A stretch of 64,000 nucleotides of DNA from contig JAXMAZ010000011.1 in NCBI GenBank assembly GCA_046350115.1, forward strand, positions 62,001-126,000, written 5' to 3'. A program made the translations under genes and the position numbers. How positions within the stretch are numbered: position 1 is the stretch's first letter; every line of letters starts with the position of its first letter. Below are positions 50,628 to 60,660 of this stretch, piece after piece. The notes beneath the pieces are model-generated. The model made no database searches. It was not told where the DNA came from and saw only the letters and a list, made by a program, of their open reading frames with translations. Origin of the DNA: JAXMAZ01 sp046350115 (GTDB taxonomy: Bacteria; Planctomycetota; Planctomycetia; Gemmatales; Gemmataceae).

Positions 50628-52466
50628 ATGCCCGCTCGTCGACCGCACTCTGTCCGCCTGTCCGCCACCCCGTTCGAGGACCGGTCCAGCCCCGTCTCCC
50701 TCGACTGGCTCGGGCTGTACCCCGGGTACTGGTGGGGGGGCGACCCGTACGGCGGGTGGGGATCACCGGACGTGTGGTCGGGTCCGGCCTTCGACCCGTT
50801 CGGCGGCAGTTACGATTACCTGTACGGTAACCCGTTCGACGGGTACGAAGGGGACCCGCTGGCCGGGCTGTACGACCCGTTCTCCGGGTGGTCGGACCCG
50901 TCGTTCGGGTACTACCTGAACCCGTTCGCCGGGTTCGGCGCGGACCCGACGGGCGGCTCGTTCCTGACCGACCCGCTCTACCTGACCGACCCGTTTTACG
51001 GCACCCCGGTCGGGTTCGCCGGGCTGTTCGACCCGGCCGGCGAGTACGGGCTGGCCGACCTGGCGGCGGCCGACCGGCTCGGGCTGGAGACGGCCGGGTT
51101 CAACGCCGCTCTCGACCTCGGGCCGGGTGGGGCGGACGCGGTGTTCGCCGTCGGGGGCGACGCGGGGGGCGGGTTGGCCGGCCTGCTCGGCACGGACGGG
51201 GGGAGCAAACTTCAGGTGGCGGCGTACCCGGCCGGGGTGGACGCCCGGGTGGCGACCGGGGACGTGACCGGGGACGGGGTGGCCGACCTGGTCACCGCCC
51301 CCGGCCCCGGGGCGGCCCCGATCGTCAAGGTGTTCAGCGGGGCGGACGGCAGCCTGGCCGCCCAGTTCGCCGCCTTCGAGGAGTCGTTCCAGGGCGGGGT
51401 GTTCGTGGATGTGGCCGACCTGAACCAGGACGGGCGGATGGACCTGCTCGTCACCCCGGACCAGGGCGGGGGGCCGCGGGTGCGGGTGCTGGACGGGGCC
51501 ACCCTGGGCACCCTGGCCGACTTCTACGGGATCGACGACCCGAACTTCCGGGGCGGGGCGCGGGTGGCCGCCGGGGACGTGAGCGGGGACGGGCTGAGCG
51601 ACCTGGTGGTGTCCGCCGGGTTCGGCGGCGGCCCGCGGATCGCCGTGTTCGACGGCGGCCTGGTCGGGGCCAGCCCGGTCAAGCTGGTGCCGGACTTCTT
51701 CGCCTTCGAGGACTCGCTGCGGAACGGGGCGTACGTGTCGGCCGGCGACCTGAACACCGACGGCCGGGCCGACCTGGTGTTCGGCGGCGGGCCGGGCGGC
51801 GCCCCGCGGGTACTCGCCCTGGACGGGGCCGGGCTGCTCGGCGGGGCCGCCAGCCCGCTGGCCAACTTCTTCGCCGGGGACACCGGCGACCGGTCCGGGG
51901 TGCGGGTCGGGGTGGCCCCGGGGGCGGACGGGCGGTTCGGCATCGCCGCCGCCTCGGCGTCGGCCGCCGCCCTGTACTCGTTGTCCGGTACGGCCGCCCA
52001 GACCTACGACCCGTTCGCCGGGGCCGGCCGGGCGGCGACCGTCAGCTCGGCCCCGGTCCGGACGACCAGTTCGGCCGCCGGAACGGCCGTCGCCGGCACC
52101 TACCGCAACCGGTACCAGTACGTGTCCCACCACCAGGGGTTCGTGGCGGGCAACAGCAACCGCCAGCTCCCCAACCAGGACGTGACGGTCAGCCTGTCGG
52201 CCAACGGCACCGGGTCCGCGACGGTCGCCCCGTTCGGGTTCTCCGGCCGGGGCCAGACGTTCACCTTCCGGTACACCGTCAGCCGGGTGAGCGGCGGCAC
52301 CCAGGTGCGGGTGACGACCGGCCAGTCCGGGGGCAAGGTGGACATGAAGGTGACCGTTTCCGGGCGGACGATGACCGGCTGGCTGACCGTCACCTCCGGG
52401 TCCAAACAGATCATCTTCAGCCACTCCGAGACGGCGGCCAAGAACTTCCGGCTGACCAAGGTGTAG
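50628..52466 (+). CDS. Exported FG-GAP/VCBS repeat protein
   Basis: The product is 612 residues, starting at MPARRPHSVRLSATPFEDRSSP with GAGGG upstream; the FEDRSSP box matches the N-terminal EDR motif of planctomycete exported proteins. Residues about 20-140 are unusually rich in Tyr, Gly, Asp, Pro and Trp (DPFSGWSDPSFGYYLNPF). From about 200 to 430 there are FG-GAP propeller repeats with calcium loops: GDVTGDGVADLV, ADLNQDGRMDLLV, GDVSGDGLSDLVV, GDLNTDGRADLVF. A C-terminal beta-domain of about 110 residues (QDVTVSLSANGTGSATV) follows. It is likely surface-associated and calcium-binding. A strong terminator follows, so it forms a single-gene unit. Confidence 0.8.
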   Translation: MPARRPHSVRLSATPFEDRSSPVSLDWLGLYPGYWWGGDPYGGWGSPDVWSGPAFDPFGGSYDYLYGNPFDGYEGDPLAGLYDPFSGWSDPSFGYYLNPFAGFGADPTGGSFLTDPLYLTDPFYGTPVGFAGLFDPAGEYGLADLAAADRLGLETAGFNAALDLGPGGADAVFAVGGDAGGGLAGLLGTDGGSKLQVAAYPAGVDARVATGDVTGDGVADLVTAPGPGAAPIVKVFSGADGSLAAQFAAFEESFQGGVFVDVADLNQDGRMDLLVTPDQGGGPRVRVLDGATLGTLADFYGIDDPNFRGGARVAAGDVSGDGLSDLVVSAGFGGGPRIAVFDGGLVGASPVKLVPDFFAFEDSLRNGAYVSAGDLNTDGRADLVFGGGPGGAPRVLALDGAGLLGGAASPLANFFAGDTGDRSGVRVGVAPGADGRFGIAAASASAAALYSLSGTAAQTYDPFAGAGRAATVSSAPVRTTSSAAGTAVAGTYRNRYQYVSHHQGFVAGNSNRQLPNQDVTVSLSANGTGSATVAPFGFSGRGQTFTFRYTVSRVSGGTQVRVTTGQSGGKVDMKVTVSGRTMTGWLTVTSGSKQIIFSHSETAAKNFRLTKV

Positions 52467-52488
52467 AAGACGGGGTCAACCGCCAGAG

Positions 52489-52523
52489 GCCCACGGACCG
52501 CGGTCCGTGGGCTTTCCTGTTTT
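52489..52523 (+). terminator. Rho-independent terminator of the FG-GAP gene
   Basis: A perfect 12-bp palindrome with essentially no loop (52489-52512, GCCCACGGACCG and its complement) is followed by TTTCCTGTTTT. Confidence 0.85.
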
Positions 52524-52570
52524 CCGGCTCTACAACAGCCCCTTACCGAACCCACCCCGAGGACGCCGGC

Positions 52571-53803
52571 ATGTCCGCCGACCCCTGGTTCCAGACGCTG
52601 TTCGCCGACCGCATCGGCGGGGCCAACTACGGCAAGGGCACCGAGATCTACAAGTTCGAGAAGATCAAGCGGGCCAAGCGGAAAGCCCTCGCCGACCGGC
52701 CGACCGTCCAACTGCTCGACTTCGGCATCGGGGAGAACGACGACATGGCGGCCGAGCCGGTCCGCCGGCGGCTGGCGGCCGAAGCCGACCGCGTGGAGAA
52801 CCGAGGGTACGCGGACAACGGCATCCAGGCGTTCAAGGACGCCGCCGCCGGGTTCATGAAGCGGCAGTTCGGGGTGACGCTCGACCCGGTGACGGAGGTG
52901 TGTCACTGCATCGGGTCGAAGCCGGCGTATGCCATGCTCCCGGCCTGCTTCATCAACCCCGGGGACGTGACCCTGATGACCGTCCCCGGCTACCCGGTGG
53001 CCGGCACCTGGACGCGGTATCTGGGCGGGGAGGTCCACCGGCTGCCGCTGCGGGCGGAGAACGGCTTCTTCCCGGACCTGACCGGCATCCCGGACGACGT
53101 CAAGCGGCGGGCCAAGCTGCTGGTGCTGAACTACCCGAACAGCCCGACCGGGGCCGTCGCCACCACCGACTTCTACAAGCGGGTGATCGACTTCGCCCAC
53201 ACGCACAAGGTCGTCGTGGTGCAGGACGCCGCCCACATCCTGCTGACGTACAAAGGGGAGCCGCTCAGCTTCCTCCAGGTGGACGGGGCGAAGGAGGTGG
53301 GCGTCGAGGTGCATTCGTTGAGCAAGGGGTTCAACATGATCGGCTGGCGGATGGGCTGGGTGTGCGGCCACCCCAAGCTCGTCCAGGCCTACGCGGACGT
53401 GAAGGACAACAGCGACTCGGGCCAGTTCATGGCCGTCCAGCAGGCCGCCGCGGAGGCGCTCGGCCGGCCGGAGATCCCCCAGCAGGTGCGGACCAAGTAC
53501 GAGCGGCGGCTGCGGAAGCTCGTCGCGGCGCTCAAGCAGGTCGGGTTCACCTGCGACATGCCGGGCGGGACGTACTTCCTGTACGCCAAGGCGCCGACCG
53601 CGGCCGGCGAGCGGAAGTTCGCCAACGCGGAGGAGGCGTCCCAGTTCCTGATCCACGAGCAGAGCGTCTGCTGCGTGCCGTGGGACGACGCCGGCGCATA
53701 CCTGCGGTTCAGCGTAACCTACACGGCCAAGGACGAGGCGGCCGAGGACGCCCTGATGGCCGAGACGGTGACGCGGCTGAAAGGGCTGAGTCTGCGGTTC
53801 TGA
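52571..53803 (+). CDS. dapL: LL-diaminopimelate aminotransferase
   Basis: The product is 410 residues. It is a PLP-dependent class I/II aminotransferase: FGIGENDDMAAEPV at the N-terminus, NRGYADNGIQAFKDAAA, the substrate loop PGYPVAGTWTRYLGG, NYPNSPTGAVA, VVQDAAH, and the PLP lysine in HSLSKGFNMIGWRMGW (K252). DapL makes LL-diaminopimelate directly from tetrahydrodipicolinate with glutamate as donor, supplying lysine and peptidoglycan precursors. Members of this group are common in Planctomycetes and Chlamydiae. Related aminotransferases cannot be fully excluded, but the NRGYADNG and NSPTGA context supports DapL. The gene stands alone. Confidence 0.85.
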   Translation: MSADPWFQTLFADRIGGANYGKGTEIYKFEKIKRAKRKALADRPTVQLLDFGIGENDDMAAEPVRRRLAAEADRVENRGYADNGIQAFKDAAAGFMKRQFGVTLDPVTEVCHCIGSKPAYAMLPACFINPGDVTLMTVPGYPVAGTWTRYLGGEVHRLPLRAENGFFPDLTGIPDDVKRRAKLLVLNYPNSPTGAVATTDFYKRVIDFAHTHKVVVVQDAAHILLTYKGEPLSFLQVDGAKEVGVEVHSLSKGFNMIGWRMGWVCGHPKLVQAYADVKDNSDSGQFMAVQQAAAEALGRPEIPQQVRTKYERRLRKLVAALKQVGFTCDMPGGTYFLYAKAPTAAGERKFANAEEASQFLIHEQSVCCVPWDDAGAYLRFSVTYTAKDEAAEDALMAETVTRLKGLSLRF

Positions 53804-53814
53804 GCCACACGGTA

Positions 53815-53995
53815 GCCGGGCGGGGCGAGCGGGCCGGTGCGGCGGCTTTGTAGGGTGCGTGGAGGCTCTGCGGAACGCACCGCGGAGCCACCATCCCTCG
53901 GACACCATCGTTGCCGGGCCGGTGCGTTCCGCTCCCAGAGCCTCGCTCCACACACCCTACAAAGCCGCCGGGCCGGCCCACTCGCCCCGCCCGGC
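53815..53995. repeat. Imperfect long inverted repeat between convergent genes (MITE-like)
   Basis: Arms of about 70 bp (53815-53882 and 53920-53995) align with a few mismatches and small gaps. Shared blocks are GCCGGGCGGGGCGAG, GGCGGCTTTGTAGGGTG and CGGAACGCACCG. It fills the gap between dapL and the leftward GlsB-type gene and would fold into one large hairpin. Confidence 0.7.
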
Positions 53996-54007
53996 GGGCA
54001 ATACCGG

Positions 54008-54298
54008 TTACGCCCGGGTGGCCAGCCGGTCCCGGGGGCTGGTCAGGGCGACGTAGCCCCACAGCACGATCACCGCCCCCAGAATCGACATCAGCCAGCC
54101 CGGCCACATCCGGTTGACGTCCGGGTCGTTCGCCCAGGCCGGCCAGATCGCCTGCGAGATCAGCCCGCCGACGAACGCCCCGGCGATCCCCAGCGCAATC
54201 GTCAGGATGACGCCGAGCGATTGCCGCCCCGGCACCAGCGCCCGGGCCAGAAGGCCGACGATCAGCCCGCACACGATCCAGCCGATCACGGAGAACAT
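54008..54298 (-). CDS. GlsB/YeaQ/YmgE family membrane protein
   Basis: The product is 96 residues, with an AAGGTGG site upstream. Three membrane helices are visible: MFSVIGWIVCGLIVGLLARALVPG, LGVILTIALGIAGAFVGGLIS and GWLMSILGAVIVLWGYVAL. The pattern IVGLLARALVPG and TIALGIAGAFVGG is that of the transglycosylase-associated family of small inner-membrane proteins, often linked to stress, with no proven biochemical role. It is single-gene and convergent with dapL. Confidence 0.85.
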   Translation of the reverse strand: MFSVIGWIVCGLIVGLLARALVPGRQSLGVILTIALGIAGAFVGGLISQAIWPAWANDPDVNRMWPGWLMSILGAVIVLWGYVALTSPRDRLATRA

Positions 54299-54458
54299 GG
54301 TCCACCTTCGGGTTCGAGGTCACGGTCCCGGCCGGGATGGCTTGCAACCGTCGTGCCGACCTGCCGTTCGCTCCGAATCGACCGGATAACTGTCGAACCC
54401 TGATTCCGACGCCGGTACGCTGACGGCGGACCCGACCGTTGCCCAGCCCCGGTGCCCT

Positions 54459-56186
54459 ATGGGACGCTCCGTCCTGCCGGTCGCGCTCGCCGCCCTCCTC
54501 ACCCTGCCCGCGGCCGCCGCCGACTGGCCCCAGTGGCGGGGGCCGGACCGGACGAACCTGTCCGCCGAAACCGGGCTGTTGTCCGCCTGGCCGGCGGGCG
54601 GGCCGTCGCTCGCCTGGAAGGCGACCGCGATCGGGGACGGGGTGGTGCCGGTGGCCGTGGCCGGCGGCCGGGTGTACCTGACCGGCTACCGGGACGGCAG
54701 CGAGTACCTGGTCGCCCTCGCCGAGGCGGACGGCAAGAAGGTGTGGGAGGTGAGGCTCGGGCCGACCCCGAAAGAGCTGGTCAACATGCGGTGGCTGAAC
54801 CAGCGGACCCCGCTGGTGGACGGCGACCGGGTGTACGCGGTGACGGTGCTCGGCGACTGGGTGTGCGTGCGGGCATCGGACGGGCTGGACGTGTGGCGGC
54901 GGAACGCGGCGGCGGACTTCGGCGGGAAGGCTCACTTCTTCGGGTTCTGCGACTACCCGCTCCTCGACGGCGACCGGCTGATCGTCACCCCGGCCGGCAA
55001 GACGGCGATGGCCGCCCTGGACAAGCGGACCGGCAAGACGGTCTGGACCTGCCCGCTGCCGGTCGAGGAGGCGTCCGCTCACGCTGCCGTGGCCGTGGCC
55101 GAGGTCGGCGGGGTGCGACAGTACATCAACCACCTGAGCGGGTCGATGGTCGGGGTGGCGGCGGCCGACGGCAAGCTGCTCTGGCAGTACGCCGGGATGA
55201 AGCCCCGGATCGCCGTCACCTACTCCCCAATAGTCCGGGACGACACCGTCTTCTACGTCTCGGGCTACGGGGCCGGACACGTCTTGCTGAAGCTGGCCAA
55301 GACGGACGCCGGGTTCTCTGCTACCGAGGTGTACCGCGAGCCGGTCCGGGATTACGCCTCCTGGCTCGGCAGCCTGACCGAGTTCGGCGGCCACATCTAC
55401 GCCAGCACCGCGGGCGGGTTCCGGTGCATCGAGCGGCCCACCGGCCGGACGGTGTGGGAGGAGAAGACCGGCCGGGTGACGTACACGGTCGCCGACAACC
55501 GGGTGTACCTGTTCTCGCTGACCGGCACCCTGACCCTGGCCGGCGTCGACCCGTCCGGGTTCCGCAAGGTGAGCGAGTTCCGCCCGTTCGACAGGCTGGG
55601 CAGCCAGTACGGGGTGGCGTTCCCGGTGGTGGCGAACGGCCGGCTGTACGTCCGCGACCTGGGCACCCTGCACGCTTACGACATCCGTGACCCGAGCCGG
55701 CCGGCCAAGGTGCCGGACGCGGTGTACGTCCCCAGCCCGCCGGAGGTGGTGGCGAAGATGCTCGACCTGGCCCGGGTGACGCCGGCGGACGTGGTGTACG
55801 ACCTGGGCAGCGGGGACGGGCGGGTGGTGATCGCGGCGGCGGAACGGGGGTGCCGGGCGGTTGGGGTGGAGATCGATCCGAGCCTGGTGGCGGACGCCTG
55901 GCGTGCGGCGGTCGCGGCCGGGGTCGGCGGCCGGGTGCGGTTCGACTGCGGCGACCTGCTCGCCGCCGACCTGTCGGCCGCCGACGTGGTGACCGCCTAC
56001 CTGCCGCCGGACCTGATCGGCCGTCTGGTGCCGAAGCTCCAGCGGCTGAAGCCGGGCAGCCGGGTCGTCACCCACGAGGCGGCGATCCCCGGGTTCCGGC
56101 CGGACGCGACCGCGGCCGTCACGTCCGCCGAGGACGAGGTGAAGCGGACCGTGTACCTGTACACCGTCCCGCTCCGGGCGAAGTGA
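54459..56186 (+). CDS. Exported PQQ-like beta-propeller fused to a SAM-dependent methyltransferase domain
   Basis: The product is 575 residues, with a signal peptide (MGRSVLPVALAALLTLPAAAA). Residues about 22-415 are a PQQ-type eight-bladed propeller (DWPQWRGPDRTNLS, LAEADGKKVWEVRLG, LDKRTGKTVWTCPL, AADGKLLWQY). Residues about 425-575 form a class I methyltransferase-like Rossmann domain: VVYDLGSGDGRVVIAAAERGCRAVGVEID (motif I and the acidic end of beta-2), VRFDCGDLLAADLSAADVVTAYLPPDLIGRLVPKLQRLKPGSRVV. A cytoplasmic-type SAM domain after a signal peptide is unusual. The frame is continuous and no internal start was needed. Function is unknown. Confidence 0.8.
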   Translation: MGRSVLPVALAALLTLPAAAADWPQWRGPDRTNLSAETGLLSAWPAGGPSLAWKATAIGDGVVPVAVAGGRVYLTGYRDGSEYLVALAEADGKKVWEVRLGPTPKELVNMRWLNQRTPLVDGDRVYAVTVLGDWVCVRASDGLDVWRRNAAADFGGKAHFFGFCDYPLLDGDRLIVTPAGKTAMAALDKRTGKTVWTCPLPVEEASAHAAVAVAEVGGVRQYINHLSGSMVGVAAADGKLLWQYAGMKPRIAVTYSPIVRDDTVFYVSGYGAGHVLLKLAKTDAGFSATEVYREPVRDYASWLGSLTEFGGHIYASTAGGFRCIERPTGRTVWEEKTGRVTYTVADNRVYLFSLTGTLTLAGVDPSGFRKVSEFRPFDRLGSQYGVAFPVVANGRLYVRDLGTLHAYDIRDPSRPAKVPDAVYVPSPPEVVAKMLDLARVTPADVVYDLGSGDGRVVIAAAERGCRAVGVEIDPSLVADAWRAAVAAGVGGRVRFDCGDLLAADLSAADVVTAYLPPDLIGRLVPKLQRLKPGSRVVTHEAAIPGFRPDATAAVTSAEDEVKRTVYLYTVPLRAK

Positions 56187-56252
56187 CCCGCCCCTCCTGC
56201 GGACCGGCCCCGGCGGACGTATACTCACCGCCTCTCGATCGGAGCCGGACCG

Positions 56253-57578
56253 ATGGGTGAAGTGCCTGACGACGCGCGCCTCCGCCGGTGGCAAGGGGCG
56301 ACCGTCGCGACCCTGTTCGCGGGGTACGCCGGGTACTACGTCTGCCGGTCCAACCTGTCCGTCGTCACCCCGCTGCTGCTGGCCGAGTACGGCCCCGCCC
56401 TGACCGAGCGGCACATCGGGGACGTGGTGTCCGCCGGGGTGCTGGCCTACGCCGTCGGCAAGCTGCTGACCGGGGCCGCGGCCGACGTGCTCGGCGGCCG
56501 GCGGCTGTTCCTGGCCGGGCTGTTCGGGTCCGTCGCCTGCACCCTCCTGTTCGTCCTGGCCGGGCGGGCGGCCGGGGCGGCAGTGCTGCTCCCGTTCACC
56601 GCCGTGTGGGTGGCCAACCGGTTCGTCCAGTCGATGGGCTGGGGCGGGCTGGTGCAGATCACCGGCCGGTGGTTCCCGGCCGACCGGCTGGCCAGCGTCA
56701 TGGGGGTGCTGTCGCTGAGCTACCTGCTCGGGGACGCGGCCGCCCGGCTGGCCCTCGGCGGGGTGGTCAAGCTCCGGTACGGGTGGGAGGCGGTGTTCCT
56801 GGTGTCCGCCGCCGTACTCGGGCTGATCGGGGTGGCGTGCGTGGTCGCCCTGAGGCAGCGGCCGGCCGACCTGGGCCTGCCGGAGCCGCCCCCGCCGCCG
56901 GGCAACGTGTACGGGGCCGACGCCGGTGACGCCCGGGTGTCACTGTGGCAACTGGTCGGCCCGCTGGTGCGGAGCGGGCCGTTCTGGCTGGTCTGCCTGA
57001 TGAGCGGCGGGCTGACCCTGATCCGGGAGACGTTCAACTTCTGGAACCCGACGTACCTGACCCGGGTGGCCCGGCTCGACCCCGGGACGGCCGGGATGAC
57101 CAGCCTGCTGTTCCCGCTGGTCGGGGCCGGGGCGGCGGTGCTGGCCGGGTGGCTGGCCGACCGGGCCGGCGGCCGGGTCGGGCGGGTGGCGGTGCCGTCC
57201 CTGGTCGGGCTGACGGCGGCGCTGGCGGCCCTGGCGGTGGTGCCGGTCGGCGAACTGCCGGACGGGGTGCGGCCGGCGGTCGCCCTGGGCCTGATCTCGC
57301 TGGTGGCGTTCTTCCTGATCGCCCCGTACACGTTCTGCGCCGGGGCGCTGGCGCTGAAGATCGGCGGCCAGCGGGGCGGGTCTACCGCGGCCGGGCTGAT
57401 CGACACGGCCGGGTACGTCGGGGCGATCCTCTCGGGGTCCGGGGTCGGCCGACTGGCGGCCGTGTCCGGGTGGGGGACGGCGTTCGCCGCCCTGGCCGGG
57501 GTGGCGGCGGTCACGCTGGCGGTGGCGGCGGTGTTCGCCGTGCGGGAGGGGAGGGACGTCACCAGCCCGACGCGCTAG
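56253..57578 (+). CDS. Major facilitator transporter, organophosphate:phosphate antiporter (OPA) type
   Basis: The product is 441 residues with about twelve membrane helices. The first helix region FAGYAGYYVCRSNLSVVTPLL matches the OPA (GlpT/UhpT) family start. The following YAVGKLLTGAAADVLGGRRLFLAG carries the MFS loop 2-3 motif, and NRFVQSMGWGGLVQITGRWFP is typical of GlpT relatives. A hydrophilic central loop rich in Pro separates the halves. The second half has TFNFWNPTYL and AAGLIDTAGYVGAILSG. It likely exchanges sugar phosphates or glycerol-3-phosphate for phosphate at the inner membrane; the substrate is not determined. It lies 66 bases after the PQQ/methyltransferase gene and may share its promoter. 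Confidence 0.82.
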   Translation: MGEVPDDARLRRWQGATVATLFAGYAGYYVCRSNLSVVTPLLLAEYGPALTERHIGDVVSAGVLAYAVGKLLTGAAADVLGGRRLFLAGLFGSVACTLLFVLAGRAAGAAVLLPFTAVWVANRFVQSMGWGGLVQITGRWFPADRLASVMGVLSLSYLLGDAAARLALGGVVKLRYGWEAVFLVSAAVLGLIGVACVVALRQRPADLGLPEPPPPPGNVYGADAGDARVSLWQLVGPLVRSGPFWLVCLMSGGLTLIRETFNFWNPTYLTRVARLDPGTAGMTSLLFPLVGAGAAVLAGWLADRAGGRVGRVAVPSLVGLTAALAALAVVPVGELPDGVRPAVALGLISLVAFFLIAPYTFCAGALALKIGGQRGGSTAAGLIDTAGYVGAILSGSGVGRLAAVSGWGTAFAALAGVAAVTLAVAAVFAVREGRDVTSPTR

Positions 57579-57619
57579 CGAGGGTGCCTCGGATCCCCTC
57601 GCTGGCGCGTCGGGCTGGT
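57561..57619. terminator. Bidirectional hairpin between convergent genes
   Basis: Arms 57561-57584 and 57595-57619 match with one mismatch and one extra base (ACCAGCCCGACGCGC core). The left arm contains the stop codon of the transporter gene, and the right arm ends eight bases before the DUF1501 stop. No T-run; REP-like. Confidence 0.7.
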
Positions 57620-57626
57620 AACAGGT

Positions 57627-59054
<1,428 letters not shown>

Positions 59055-59067
59055 GGGGAACCTCGGG

Positions 59068-59385
59068 TTATTCGGTCGCCCGGCGGTGGACGTACCACGT
59101 GCCGGGCTTTCGGGAGGAGTGGATGACCGACAGCACCGTGACGGTCTCGTCTCGGATGGTGTAGACGACCCGCTGCTTGAACCGTGTGATGAAGTACTCG
59201 CGGTCCTCACACCCGTCCCGCCCGTCCTCGGCCGGCGAATAGAGCCGCGGGTTGGCGGCGATCGCGGCCAGAGCCGCCTCAAACTCGTCCAAAAACGCTT
59301 CCCCGTGCCGTCCGGGTTGGGCGTTATACCAGCGGGCGATCCCGGCTGCCTCGTCGCGGGCCTGTTCGGAGACGATGAACGTCAT
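59068..59385 (-). CDS. RelE/ParE-type toxin
   Basis: The product is 105 residues, starting at MTFIVSEQARDEAAGIARWYNAQ. The ParE-like pattern is clear: EQARDEAAGIARWYN, FLDEFEAALAAIAANPRLY, YFITRFKQRVVYTIRDETVTVLSVIHSSRKPGTW. RelE/ParE toxins cleave ribosome-bound mRNA or poison gyrase; the target here is unknown. Its start overlaps the antitoxin stop (ATGA), so the pair is translated together. Confidence 0.88.
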   Translation of the reverse strand: MTFIVSEQARDEAAGIARWYNAQPGRHGEAFLDEFEAALAAIAANPRLYSPAEDGRDGCEDREYFITRFKQRVVYTIRDETVTVLSVIHSSRKPGTWYVHRRATE

Positions 59386-59648
59386 GACGGCGACTGCTCG
59401 GCAATCACCTGGCGGAGGTAAGCCATCGTCTCGGCCACGCTGTACGTCTTGACCTTCCCCTCGTCGATGGCCTTGACCCGGCGGGCCAACTCCTCCTGCC
59501 ACGCCCTCTTTACCACCTCCGGGTCTTCGGGCGGGAAGTCGACACTCTCCATTAGCTCCAGTGCGACAGTCTCCCGCGCGTCCGGCGGCAGCTTCATCCC
59601 GAGATCGATCACTGTACGGGCCAAGTCTTCCGTCGCGGCCGGGGTCAT
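59382..59648 (-). CDS. Addiction-module antitoxin (TIGR02574-like)
   Basis: The product is 88 residues, starting at MTPAATEDLARTVIDLGMKLPPDARETVALELMESVD. It has the features of the short antitoxins paired with RelE/ParE toxins: LPPDARETVALELMES, EDPEVVKRAWQEELARRVKAIDEGKVKTYSVAETMAYLRQV. The charged C-terminal helix normally covers the toxin active site. It follows the DUF1080 gene with its start three bases from that gene's stop, and overlaps the toxin gene by four bases. Confidence 0.85.
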   Translation of the reverse strand: MTPAATEDLARTVIDLGMKLPPDARETVALELMESVDFPPEDPEVVKRAWQEELARRVKAIDEGKVKTYSVAETMAYLRQVIAEQSPS

Positions 59649-59650
59649 GG

Positions 59651-60646
59651 TCACTTCTCCTTGGTCGCCGGGGCGAAGAACAGGTTCCGCAGTTCCAGCC
59701 CGGGGGCCGTCGGCCACGCCTCCCGGCCGCCGACCAACTGTACAGTCGCCCGCTGCCAGGCGCCGCCCATGCCCTTGTGGCTCCCGTACCCGACCGGTCC
59801 CTTACCCGGCAACTTCCAGTCGAAGATCAGTTCGCCGGCGGGTAGAGGCTGTTCGGTGATCAACGGTCCGGCCCCGGCTTTCGCCCGCAGCACCCCGTCA
59901 CTGGCCGCCCAACCGTCGCCCTTGAACCCGGTCAGGGTCAGCCCGTCGAACAGGCTCTTGTGCCCCTTCCACACGTCGGCGACCTCGTCCGGCTTCGGGT
60001 TGGTGCTCGGCAGCTCCTTGATCTTGAGGTTCCGGAAGTGGCACTCGGCCCCCTCGCTCTCCAGGGCCAGGTAGCCTTTCCGCGGGCTGCACTTGCTGAC
60101 CCCCGACACCTCCTTGCCGTTGACGTGCAGCTTCAGCACTCCGTCGTTGGCCACCACCTTGTAGTGGTTCCAGAACCCGGCCCCCTTCACCCGCCGCTCG
60201 CTCGGCAGGCACCGCTCGGCCCCCTTCGGGTGCGGCCGGTCCGGGACGCACCTCGCCCCCCAGATGCTGAACAGGTCGCCGTGGCTGGTGGCCCAGTCGG
60301 CCTCGTAGTTGATGAGCACCTGCACCTCGATCCCGCGGGTGTACCCGGTGCCGACGGCCGGTAGTGGGTCGCCCCAGACGAACAGCCCGCTGTTCGCCAT
60401 CCCCTGGGCGCGGGTGTGCATCCACTCGAACTCCAGCACGAAATTCTCGTACTGCCGGTCGGTCCGCAGGTATCCCGTCGGCGACCCGGTGGTGACGATC
60501 TCGTTGTTCTTGACGAAGAACGTGCCGGGGGCGGTGTTCACGTTCACCCACCCGGACAGGTCTTTCCCGTTGAACAGCGGGACGAACCCGTCGTCGGCCG
60601 CGACGGCGGGCGGGGCGAGCAGGAGCAGGGCGAGGAGCGAGCGCAT
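59651..60646 (-). CDS. Exported DUF1080 (3-keto-disaccharide hydrolase-like) protein
   Basis: The product is 331 residues, with a signal peptide (MRSLLALLLLAPPAVAA) and GGAGG upstream. Two jelly-roll-like DUF1080 segments are visible: GFVPLFNGKDLSGWVNVNTAPGTFFVKNNEIVT with LEFEWMHTRAQGMANSGLFV, and a second starting HKSLFDGLTLTGFKGDGW. The family resembles concanavalin-type glycan-binding or hydrolase domains; some members act as 3-keto-glycoside hydrolases. It lies in the DUF1549/DUF1553-DUF1501 cluster, suggesting shared periplasmic glycan metabolism. Confidence 0.82.
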   Translation of the reverse strand: MRSLLALLLLAPPAVAADDGFVPLFNGKDLSGWVNVNTAPGTFFVKNNEIVTTGSPTGYLRTDRQYENFVLEFEWMHTRAQGMANSGLFVWGDPLPAVGTGYTRGIEVQVLINYEADWATSHGDLFSIWGARCVPDRPHPKGAERCLPSERRVKGAGFWNHYKVVANDGVLKLHVNGKEVSGVSKCSPRKGYLALESEGAECHFRNLKIKELPSTNPKPDEVADVWKGHKSLFDGLTLTGFKGDGWAASDGVLRAKAGAGPLITEQPLPAGELIFDWKLPGKGPVGYGSHKGMGGAWQRATVQLVGGREAWPTAPGLELRNLFFAPATKEK

Positions 60647-60660
60647 CAGGTGGCCTCCGG

